From positions 124,001-188,000 of the forward strand of contig CAVVDT010000016.1 of NCBI GenBank assembly GCA_963747005.1: a DNA stretch of 64,000 nucleotides, written 5' to 3'. Each line of letters begins with the position of its first letter. Within the stretch, counting starts at the first letter, position 1. Of this stretch, positions 8,067 through 15,431 are shown one piece after another. The notes beneath the pieces were generated by a model. It searched no databases. It had not been told where the DNA came from and worked only from the letters and a program-made list of their open reading frames with translations. The position numbers and the translations under genes are program-made. Source of the DNA: CAVVDT01 sp963747005. Lineage in GTDB: Bacteria; Pseudomonadota; Alphaproteobacteria; Rhizobiales; Aestuariivirgaceae.

Positions 8067-8564
8067 ATGCGCATCATCGCCACTATCGAGCTAGCAGCCG
8101 CGTGGCTTGCCACGCTGCTGTTTACATGCGCGGGGGCGTTCCTCACCTATGAGGTGGTGGCGCGCCATATCTTCGATGCGCCGACCATCTGGGCCGCCGA
8201 GATCAGCCAGCTCTGCCTCATCTGGGGAACGCCGATCGCCATGGCCTGGCTGTTGTCGGCGCGCCGCCACATCCGTGTCAACGCCCTCACAGGACGAATG
8301 AAGCCGGTCGGGCGGCGAGTGGCGGAGATTTTTTGCCTCATTGTCATCATTGCCTTCAGCGCGGTGGTAACATGGAAGGGTTGGTGGATCGCTGAGGACA
8401 GCCTGGTGCGCGGCCGCACCTCCGGCACCATGCTTGACCTGCCGGCATGGATCGGCGAGGCGGCGATACCGACGGGCTTTGCTCTTCTCATCGCCACCGT
8501 CCTCAAAGGACTCTTCGTGGCCTTCAGGGGCGAAATCCCTGAGGACGGAGAGATGATCGAATGA
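8067..8564 (+). CDS. dctQ: TRAP transporter small permease DctQ
   Basis: A 165-residue inner-membrane protein with four predicted membrane segments (about residues 8-30, 43-63, 85-105, 130-152) and the DctQ-family stretches FLTYEVVARHIFDAPTIWA and LWGTPIAMAWLLSARRHIRV. It works with the large subunit DctM to move substrate delivered by DctP, driven by a Na+ or H+ gradient. Its stop overlaps the dctM start (ATGA at 8561-8564), so translation is coupled. The gene itself looks intact although both partners are damaged. Confidence 0.88.
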   Translation: MRIIATIELAAAWLATLLFTCAGAFLTYEVVARHIFDAPTIWAAEISQLCLIWGTPIAMAWLLSARRHIRVNALTGRMKPVGRRVAEIFCLIVIIAFSAVVTWKGWWIAEDSLVRGRTSGTMLDLPAWIGEAAIPTGFALLIATVLKGLFVAFRGEIPEDGEMIE

Positions 8565-9690
8565 CGATCGTCCTCATCCTCGTCGTGCTTTTCGCGCTTT
8601 TGTTCGTTGGTGTGCCGGTGGCCTTTGCGCTCGGCGCGCTGGGCCTTGGCCTCCTGCTTGCCGGCGGCTTTTCCCCGCTGATGGCACCGCAGGCGATCTT
8701 GTCGACCCTCGACAACTCCGTCCTGCTGGCGGTGCCACTGTTCCTGATGATCTCGAACGTGCTTTTGAAGGGTGGCATGGGGCGCGATCTGTTCGCGGCC
8801 GTACAGGCCTGGGTCGGCCACTGGCCGGGTGGGCTGCCGGTGGCACGCTGGGCATTCTCATCCCGCCATCGATCCCGCTCATCATCTACGCCTTCGTCAC
8901 CGAGGAATCGGTGTCCGCCTTGTTCCTCGGCGGCATTGCACCGGGCCTTGCCCTGATTGCGCTGTTCATCGTCTATTCCGTCATCCACTCCAAGCTCTTC
9001 GACGGCTACCAGCCGGTCGAACGGGCAGGCTGGCCCGAGCGCATCGCCACTTCCTGGCGCGCCTTGCCCTCGCCGCTGCTTGCCGGCCTCATAATCGGCG
9101 GCATTTATTTGGGCGCCTTCACGCCTACTGAGGCCGCGGCAATCGGCTTTGCTCTGGCGATCCTCATCACATGCGTGATCCTGCGCACCCTTACCTGGAA
9201 AGGCTTTCGCGAGGCAATGTTCGATGCCATGGTGACAACGGTCGCCATCGTCCTGATCATCGCCTGTGCCAAGGTCTTCGGCCAGGCCATCACGCTCTAC
9301 CGCGTCCCGCAAGATATTTCGGCGGCGATTACCCACCACATCAGCACCGCCTTCGGCCTGTTCCTGCTGGTGAGCCTGATGCTGCTTGCCATGGGCATGG
9401 TATTCGAGGCCTTGTCGATGGTGCTGATCATGACGCCCGTCCTTCTGCCTTCGGTTACGTCGATGGGCCTCGATCCCGTGTGGTTCGGCGTCTACATGGT
9501 GATCATGGTCGAATGCGCCCTCATCACGCCGCCTGTGGGCCTCAATCTCTATGCGATCCAAGCAGTCACCAAGGCGAGTCTCGGCGAGGTTTCGCGCGGT
9601 ACCATCCCCTTCCTCGTCCTCATACTTGTGATCGTCTTCGCGCTCTACCTGTGGCCCGGCCTCGCCCTTTATATTCCGTTCAAGTTGTGA
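8561..9690 (+). pseudogene. dctM: TRAP transporter large permease DctM, internal deletion with frameshift
   Basis: The first about 90 residues (MTIVLILVVLFALLFVGVPV to WVGHWPGG) are DctM-like. The frame then shifts: from 8833 a different frame reads AAGGTLGILIPPSIPLIIYA and continues as normal DctM to the stop at 9688-9690. In intact DctM about 45-50 residues, including the conserved SGSS/ATA segment, lie between GHLPGG and AAGGTLGIL, so roughly 140 bp is missing at about 8826-8836. The transporter core is therefore non-functional. The stop overlaps the next gene's GTG start. Confidence 0.85.
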
Positions 9691-10589
9691 CCCAGAAACC
9701 ACTGACCGCCCCCGACAAGCTACGCGCCCTGCTCAACCAGCCGGACCTCATCACCATGCCGTGCAGCTTCGATCCCTTGTCGGCGAAGCTGATCGAGCAG
9801 GCGGGATTTCCCTTGACCTTCATGTCCGGCTTCGCGGTGGCTGCGGCGCGTCTCGGCATGCCCGACACCGGCCTCGTCTCATACGGCGAGGTCATCGACC
9901 AGGGCCGCAACATCTGCTCGGCCATTGGCATTCCGGTGATCGGCGACGGCGACACCGGCTATGGCAACGCCTTGAACGTCAAGCGCACGCTAAAAGGTTA
10001 TGCGGCCGCCGGCTTTGCCGCCATCATGATCGAGGACCAGGTGGCGCCCAAGCGCTGCGGCCGCACGCGGGGTAAGGCTGTGGCCGGGCGTGCTGAGGCT
10101 TTCGAGCGCATCCAGGCCGCCACCGATGCCCGCGCCGAGGGCCACGATATCCTCATCATGGCCTGCACCGATGCCCGCTACGAGCACGGCCTCAGCGAGG
10201 CGATCGAGCGCGCGCGCCGTTTCCATGAGCTGGGCGCCGACATTCTGTTTGTCGAGGCTCCGCACGACGAGGCCGAGATGCGCGAGCTGTGCGCCGCGCT
10301 GCCGGGGCCGAAGATGGCCAACCTGGTAGAGGGCGGCCTTACCCCCAATCTCCCGCCCGCAGCGCTGGCCGATATCGGTTACAAGATCGCCGCCTATCCG
10401 CTCACATTGATGACGGCGGCCATGAAGGCTATGATCGGCGCGCTCGAGGATTTCAAGGCGGGCGCGGTGGCGCCCGACAGACTGCTCTCCTTCGACGAGA
10501 TCAAGCAGCGGGTTGGATTTGAAGCCTATTTCGCCGAGGAGCAACGCTATGCCGACGTCAGGGCGAAGATGGCCGGCGAGGGCGACTGA
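9687..10589 (+). CDS. isocitrate lyase / PEP mutase superfamily enzyme
   Basis: A 300-residue enzyme of the isocitrate lyase/PEP mutase superfamily (methylisocitrate lyase, dimethylmalate lyase, oxaloacetate hydrolase types), acting on alpha-hydroxy or oxo-dicarboxylates with Mg2+. Seen: PCSFDPLSAKLIEQAGFPLT, GDGDTGYGNALNVKRT (metal-binding D-x-D-T-GYG) and IEDQVAPKRCGRTRGKAV. The family loop is usually K-(K/R)-CGH; here Arg replaces the His, which may alter substrate choice. The GTG at 9687 overlaps the dctM stop (GTGA), so it was co-transcribed with the TRAP genes, implying that the transporter once imported its substrate or a precursor. The ORF is intact. Confidence 0.82.
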   Translation: MTQKPLTAPDKLRALLNQPDLITMPCSFDPLSAKLIEQAGFPLTFMSGFAVAAARLGMPDTGLVSYGEVIDQGRNICSAIGIPVIGDGDTGYGNALNVKRTLKGYAAAGFAAIMIEDQVAPKRCGRTRGKAVAGRAEAFERIQAATDARAEGHDILIMACTDARYEHGLSEAIERARRFHELGADILFVEAPHDEAEMRELCAALPGPKMANLVEGGLTPNLPPAALADIGYKIAAYPLTLMTAAMKAMIGALEDFKAGAVAPDRLLSFDEIKQRVGFEAYFAEEQRYADVRAKMAGEGD

Positions 10590-10605
10590 AGCCAATCGCT
10601 TAAAG

Positions 10606-11294
10606 CTAGAAGCCGGAACGCGATGGCGCAATCGATATGCGAGTGCGATGGCCAACGATCAGCGACGCTATGGTCGTTCTCACCACCTTGGATGTCTGAG
10701 TTTGGCCCATAGCTACCATTCTAAACCGCTCCGCAAATGGCTGCTTTCTGGGGCAATGCGGACATTCACGACTGCTGAGTCCGTTGCGTCCGATTGTCGA
10801 TCTGGGCGCGGCGCCGTTTGGCACAGTCGGCCAAGAGATCAGCTTTCGTTGCTTATACCAAAGGTCCTGAGGTTTGACCCATTTCATGGCATCAAACCGG
10901 CCACTCGGGCAGGCGCGGTGCGCAGCGCGATGCGGGGCATCGGGCAAGCGCCGCAACGCACCCGATGGCCGGTTTCATGCCACCGAAGGCCGGGTGCTTT
11001 TGCCCGCAGGTGTCGTTGCGCCTGGCTTGAAGTCGGACGACGTCGGCGCCAGTCGCGCCTGGCCTGCGGGCAAAATCATCCCGGTGAAATGGGTCAAACC
11101 TCAGGACCTTTGGTATTACTCAATGCGCGTCCCGGCTGCCGCAGAAGCAGCCACGTCCCGCCCTTGAAGGCGTTGCGTGCCACCGTCGCTTTGCCCGCCT
11201 GCGTCATCGGGCCGGTTGACTTTTCCCAGGGCCGCCATTGCTGGATCAATTCGGCCTGCCGTGCCCTCCTCTCCGCTGTCCAGCCGTTGGTCAT
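10606..11294 (-). pseudogene. small conserved ORF split by the MITE
   Basis: The frame starts at ATG 11292-11294 (MTNGWTAERRARQAELIQQW, then RPWEKSTGPMTQAGKATVAR). This resembles a widespread short bacterial protein whose N-terminus reads like WTPERRARQ...WRPWE(R/K)STGPRT. At residue about 59 it runs into the MITE and stops inside it. Removing the MITE and one TTA copy restores one continuous frame of 141 codons ending at 10606. The conserved part is only the first about 60 residues; function unknown. Confidence 0.6.
10856..11115. mobile_element. 260 bp MITE with perfect 31 bp terminal inverted repeats
   Basis: The left end (10856-10886, starting TACCAAAGGTCCTGAGG) and the right end (11085-11115, ending CCTCAGGACCTTTGGTA) are perfect 31 bp inverted repeats. 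TTA flanks both sides (10853-10855 and 11116-11118), read as a 3 bp target duplication. No transposase is encoded inside. The outermost TACCAA/TTGGTA and the T-W-A duplication match the IS630-family element found twice in this window (21607-22769 and 40782-41944), suggesting mobilisation by a related transposase. Bases 10590-10852 to the left and 11295-11552 to the right hold no other gene I can support. Confidence 0.85.
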
Positions 11295-11552
11295 CGCTCT
11301 GCTCCAATAGTTTGTTTTGCACATTCGTCTTTTGTCGCGCGGGCGAGGTGTCGGAGTTTGTGGAGTTCGTATTGTTCAGTTGCTGATGGCCATGTGCGAT
11401 GTTCGCCTGTCTGTCCGACGCAATGCCGTCACCGTTGTAGCCAAACTTCATTGCCATGTTGCCGGACTGGTACGGTGTGGACGCCGACCCGGTTCACCCC
11501 AAGCAGTGCTGGCGCGATCCTGTTGTCATAGCTCCGCGACGGTGTTTTCGCC

Positions 11553-11620
11553 GTTGTTTATGCATCGTTTATACCGCCAACCCGAATTGCACATGGTCCG
11601 TTTATGCGGACCAGGCGTAG
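11553..11620 (+). promoter_or_regulatory. 68 bp conserved control element upstream of trkH
   Basis: This segment aligns without gaps to 13396-13463 upstream of kdp: 52 of 68 bases are identical, including GTTGTTTATGCA, CCCGAATTGC, CCGTTTA and GGCGTAG. It contains TTTAT boxes whose starts are 11 bp apart, and a third TTTAT box 33 bp further on, which keeps them on one face of the helix. Its position upstream of two K+ uptake loci suggests a shared operator, plausibly for KdpE. Confidence 0.6.
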
Positions 11621-11838
11621 CTGCGACCCGATGCAGTTCAATGCTCCGAACGTGGGATTCCTGCTGCGGGGTCAAGGGCGGCCGATCGGCAGCGCCGGCG
11701 ACGACCGTGGGCGGCGAAGGAAGCGGGCAGCATGTCTGCTCCAGCTCCCATCCACTTTCCCTGGAGCGTGACCCTCACTCTTTCTGCCAGGCTACCTGCC
11801 TTAGCGCCTGTAGCAGACTTCATCGCGGATACCGAACC

Positions 11839-13326
11839 GTGCCCACCAGAGAAGAAGCCGGCATTAGCCTTAACCCCGGCGTCGATTTGCATAAGGTCGG
11901 CGTTCCGTTCGGCCTGATCGCCGTTATCGTCGGCGCAAGTATGCTGGTGCCCGCCGCAATCGACCTCTATGGCCGCAACCCTGACTGGCGGGTGTTCGGC
12001 CTGTCCGCGCTGATCGTTGCAGGCATCGGCGGTGCCCTGGCGCTGACGTGCTACCGGCCGTGGCAGGGGCTCAGCTTGCGTGAGTGCTTCGTGCTGGTGG
12101 TGGTGAGCTGGGTCGGGATGAGTTTTGCCGGGGCTTTGCCGCTCATGCTAACTACCGGCGGCCTCAGCCTCACGGATGCGTTCTTCGAGGCGGCTTCAGG
12201 TTACACCACCACCGGCTCGACCGTCATGACGGGCCTCGATCATCTGCCGCCCGGCATCCTCATGTGGCGCTCCATGATGCAATGGATCGGCGGCTTCGGG
12301 ATCATCGGGCTGGGCATCCTGTTGCTGCCGTTCCTCGGCGTCGGGGGCTTGCAACTGTTCCGGCTCGAAAGCTCCGACAACTACGAGAAGACAGTGGCGC
12401 GGGTACGGGTTTTCGCCTGGCGGCTGGTCTCTATCTACGTGGTACTGACGGGCTTTTGCGCACTCTCCTATGCGTCTTCGGGCATGAGCGTGTTCGATGC
12501 CGTCAATCATGCCATGACGACGCTGGCGACCGGCGGCTTCTCGACGCATGATGCCTCGCTTGGCTATTTCCACAGCACGGCGCTCTTGTGGTTCTCCAGC
12601 CTGTTCATGATACTGGGTTCGTTGCCGTTCAGCCTCTATGCACGCCTGTTCGACAACTACCGCACGAATCTTCTTGATGATATACAGGTGCGGGCCTTCT
12701 TGGGGATCGTACTCACATTCGATCTGTGCATTGTCGGCTGGCTGGTCATTCATCAGCATATGGGCCTCGGCAAGGCACTGACCCAGGCGACCTTCAACCT
12801 CGTCTCCATCATCAGCACGTGCGGCTATGCCAGCACCGATTATCTGCTATGGGGTACCTTCCCGGTTGCCATCATCGTTGTCGCCACCCTGTTTGGCGGC
12901 TGCACCGGATCCACTGCGGGCGGCATCAAGATTTTCCGGCTGGTATTGGCATGGAAGGCGGTGTCCTCGATCATCAAGGAAATGCGGTTTCCCGATGGCG
13001 TGTTTCCCATGAGGATCGGCGGGCGCCGCATCAGCGACGACGTGGCTCTTTCGGGGCTCACCTTCATCGTTCTCTACATCGTAACGCTGCTTGCCTTCAC
13101 TGTTGCCGTGGGCCTTACAGGTGTCGATCTTGCGACCAGCTTTTCAGGTGTCGCTGAGTGCATGGCCAATGTCGGTCCCGGCATCGGCAAGATCATCGGC
13201 CCGGCTGGGAATTTCGCGAGCCTGCCGAGCGCGAGCAAATGGCTTTTCGCTGCGTCGATGATCATAGGGCGGTTGGAGCTTGGCGCGGCCTACGTGCTGC
13301 TCATGCCTTCCTTCTGGCGCGTCTGA
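11839..13326 (+). CDS. trkH: potassium uptake protein TrkH
   Basis: A membrane K+ channel subunit of the Trk/Ktr superfamily, 495 residues from the GTG at 11839. Four pore-loop signatures are visible, for example TTTGSTVMTG near the first filter, TTLATGGFSTHD, ISTCGYASTDY and VGPGIGKIIGP, with LFGGCTGSTAGGIKIFRL before the third or fourth helix pair, and the family C-terminus GRLELGAAYVLLMPSFWR. It normally works with the cytosolic NAD-binding regulator TrkA, which is not in this window. The start is uncertain: the frame is open far upstream, but family likeness begins at about GVDLHKVGVPFGLI. A 68 bp element shared with the kdp locus lies 218 bp upstream. Confidence 0.88.
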   Translation: MPTREEAGISLNPGVDLHKVGVPFGLIAVIVGASMLVPAAIDLYGRNPDWRVFGLSALIVAGIGGALALTCYRPWQGLSLRECFVLVVVSWVGMSFAGALPLMLTTGGLSLTDAFFEAASGYTTTGSTVMTGLDHLPPGILMWRSMMQWIGGFGIIGLGILLLPFLGVGGLQLFRLESSDNYEKTVARVRVFAWRLVSIYVVLTGFCALSYASSGMSVFDAVNHAMTTLATGGFSTHDASLGYFHSTALLWFSSLFMILGSLPFSLYARLFDNYRTNLLDDIQVRAFLGIVLTFDLCIVGWLVIHQHMGLGKALTQATFNLVSIISTCGYASTDYLLWGTFPVAIIVVATLFGGCTGSTAGGIKIFRLVLAWKAVSSIIKEMRFPDGVFPMRIGGRRISDDVALSGLTFIVLYIVTLLAFTVAVGLTGVDLATSFSGVAECMANVGPGIGKIIGPAGNFASLPSASKWLFAASMIIGRLELGAAYVLLMPSFWRV

Positions 13327-13395
13327 CGGCTCAGGCGAGGCGCCCTCCGCGCCTTGCGCGCGAACGGACGATGGTTCTGTGGCGGCGCCTCCGTG

Positions 13396-13463
13396 GTTGT
13401 TTATGCACGCTTTATCCCCTGAGCCCGAATTGCGAATAGCCCGTTTACGCCGAGCGGGCGTAG
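13396..13463 (+). promoter_or_regulatory. 68 bp conserved control element upstream of kdp
   Basis: Second copy of the element at 11553-11620, ungapped, 76% identical, ending 39 bp before the first small kdp ORF. It carries TTTAT-N6-TTTAT and TTTAC boxes (starts 11 and 33 bp apart). From memory the E. coli KdpE site also has TTTATA and TTTACA half-sites about 11 bp apart, which supports a KdpE-operator reading here. Confidence 0.6.
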
Positions 13464-13502
13464 TCGAAGGCCTTACCTGTGAACGCCGAAAGGGAGCGCT
13501 TT

Positions 13503-13586
13503 ATGTCCGACGCCTTCTATCTCGCCCTGGCGGTTGCCTTCTTCACGACGGCCGCCGTCTCCGTCCGCCTCCTCGATCGGCTCTAA
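13503..13586 (+). CDS. small membrane protein upstream of kdpF
   Basis: A 27-residue ORF (MSDAFYLALAVAFFTTAAVS then VRLLDRL) with one predicted membrane helix (about residues 5-20) and a basic C-terminal tail. It is preceded by a good ribosome site (GAAAGGGAGCG). Short ORFs of this pattern ending in a C/L-DRL-like tail sit in front of kdpF in many bacteria as far as I recall. It probably belongs to the Kdp complex or its biogenesis, but no function is established from this sequence. Confidence 0.6.
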   Translation: MSDAFYLALAVAFFTTAAVSVRLLDRL

Positions 13587-13598
13587 GCGAGGCCGGCC

Positions 13599-13688
13599 TT
13601 GATATTCGACCTCGTGCTGGGCGGCATCGTCGCCCTCTTTCTCCTCGGGTATCTCGCCTACGCGCTGATCCGCCCCGAGCGGTTCTGA
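13599..13688 (+). CDS. kdpF: KdpF, small subunit of the K+-transporting ATPase
   Basis: A 29-residue single-helix protein starting at TTG 13599 (MIFDLVLGGIVALFLLGYLA then YALIRPERF). The pattern G-x-(V/I)-x-L-x-L-x-x-YL-x-YAL-x-(R/H)PE-(R/K)F is diagnostic of KdpF, which stabilises the KdpABC complex in the inner membrane. Length and position (12 bp after the preceding small ORF, 25 bp before kdpA) match the family. Confidence 0.88.
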   Translation: MIFDLVLGGIVALFLLGYLAYALIRPERF

Positions 13689-13713
13689 CCGTCGTGTCCG
13701 ATGGGGGTTCCTC

Positions 13714-15420
13714 ATGGCCTCAGACATTCTGCAATTCATCATCTATGCGGTCGTGGTCACCGCGCTCGCCTGGCCGCTCGGGCTCTACCTGGCGAGGCTC
13801 TATTCGGGCGAGCGGACCATCCTTTCACCAATCCTGCGGCCAGTCGAAACCGGCTTCTATCGCCTCAGCGGAATCGATCCGGATTGTGGTCAGCACTGGA
13901 CACGCTACGCGCTTTCGGTGCTGACCTTCAGCTTCTTCTACTTTCTCGTCCTTTACGCCATCCTGCGACTGCAGCATTTCCTGCCGTTCAACCCGCAAGG
14001 GCTTCCCGGCCTGCCGCCCGACCTTGCCTTCAACACCGCGGTCAGCTTCCTAACCAACACTGACTGGCAGGCCTATGGCGGCGAGACGACGATGTCCTAT
14101 TTCAGCCAGATGGTGGGGCTGACGGTGCAGAATTTCGTGTCGGCTGCCGCCGGCATGGCCGTCTGTGCGGCGGTTGTCCGTGGCTTCATTGCTCGCGAGC
14201 AGCGGCTGGTCGGCAACTTCTGGGTCGATCTGACCCGCACCGTCCTCTACGTTCTCCTGCCGTTGTCGATCGTCGGCGGCCTCGTCCTCGTCTTCCTCGG
14301 CGTGCCGCAGAATCTCCTGCATTACGTCGATGCCACGACGCTTCAGGGGGTAAAGCAGACGATCGCCCAGGGCCCTGTCGCCTCGCAGCTCATCATCAAG
14401 CAGCTTGGCACCAACGGCGGCGGCTTCTTCAACGCCAATTCCGCCACGCCCTACGAGAACCCGACACCACTCACGAACCTCATCGAGATGGTGTCGATCC
14501 TCGTCATCCCGGCCGCCTTCTGCTTCATGTTCGGCAGGATGGTGCGGGACATGCGCCAGGGCCTGGCCATCTTCGCGGCCATGGGCATTCTCTTCCTCGG
14601 GGCGCTGGCGCTCACCTATGGGCCAGAGATCCACGGAAACCCGCTCTTCGCCCACCTGCCCATCGACCAGACCGCCGGCAACATGGAAGGCAAGGAGGTG
14701 CGCTTCGGTGTCGGCAATTCGGCGCTGTGGGCGACGGCGACGACGGCTGCTTCGAACGGCTCCGTCAACTCCATGCACGACAGTTACATGCCGCTTTCGA
14801 TGCTCGCCCCCATGTTGCAGATCCAGACGGGTGAGGTGATCTTCGGCGGCGTCGGCTCGGGCCTATACGGCATGCTCGCCTTCGTCGTGCTTACCGTGTT
14901 CCTCGCCGGGCTGATGGTAGGGCGAACACCGGAATACCTTGGCAAGAAGATAGAGGCCAAGGAGGTAAAACTCTCCATCATCGTCTTCCTGATCATGCCG
15001 GTCGGCATCCTCGGTTTCGGCGCCCTCGCTGCGGTGCTGCCCCTCTCGTTGTCGTCGCTCCTGAATCACGGCCCGCACGGTCTGGCGGAGATCCTCTACG
15101 CCTATTCCTCGGCCACCGGAAACAACGGCTCGGCGTTTGCGGGCTTCAATGCCGATACGCCCTTCCACAACACCCTGCAGGGCATTGCCATGCTGCTCGG
15201 GCGCTTCGTGTTCATGATACCCATGCTGGCAATTGCCGGCTCACTGGCGGCCAAGAAGACGATCCCCACCTCTGCCGGCACTTTCCCGACCCACACGCCG
15301 CTTTTCATCGTTCTCCTCATCGCTGTCGTCCTCGTCATCGGGGGCCTCACCTTCTTCCCGGTGCTGGCGCTCGGGCCGATTGCAGAGCATTTCGCGATGC
15401 TGGCGGGCCAGACTTTCTGA
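13714..15420 (+). CDS. kdpA: potassium-transporting ATPase subunit A
   Basis: KdpA, 568 residues, the K+-selective channel-like subunit of the high-affinity Kdp pump in the inner membrane. It has about ten membrane helices and the family filter and loop motifs NTAVSFLTNTDWQAYGGE, TNGGGFFNANSATPYENPT and SATGNNGSAFAG near the C-terminal third. Length is as usual for the family. It follows kdpF by 25 bp and precedes kdpB by 11 bp, so it is part of one operon. No damage is seen. Confidence 0.97.
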   Translation: MASDILQFIIYAVVVTALAWPLGLYLARLYSGERTILSPILRPVETGFYRLSGIDPDCGQHWTRYALSVLTFSFFYFLVLYAILRLQHFLPFNPQGLPGLPPDLAFNTAVSFLTNTDWQAYGGETTMSYFSQMVGLTVQNFVSAAAGMAVCAAVVRGFIAREQRLVGNFWVDLTRTVLYVLLPLSIVGGLVLVFLGVPQNLLHYVDATTLQGVKQTIAQGPVASQLIIKQLGTNGGGFFNANSATPYENPTPLTNLIEMVSILVIPAAFCFMFGRMVRDMRQGLAIFAAMGILFLGALALTYGPEIHGNPLFAHLPIDQTAGNMEGKEVRFGVGNSALWATATTAASNGSVNSMHDSYMPLSMLAPMLQIQTGEVIFGGVGSGLYGMLAFVVLTVFLAGLMVGRTPEYLGKKIEAKEVKLSIIVFLIMPVGILGFGALAAVLPLSLSSLLNHGPHGLAEILYAYSSATGNNGSAFAGFNADTPFHNTLQGIAMLLGRFVFMIPMLAIAGSLAAKKTIPTSAGTFPTHTPLFIVLLIAVVLVIGGLTFFPVLALGPIAEHFAMLAGQTF

Positions 15421-15431
15421 GGCAGAGTTCC

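Noticed and set aside
11317..11838. Upstream extension of trkH in the same frame (ATG 11317)
   Set aside because: The extension would translate through the 68 bp control element and has no family likeness; TrkH homology begins near GVDLHKVGVPF.
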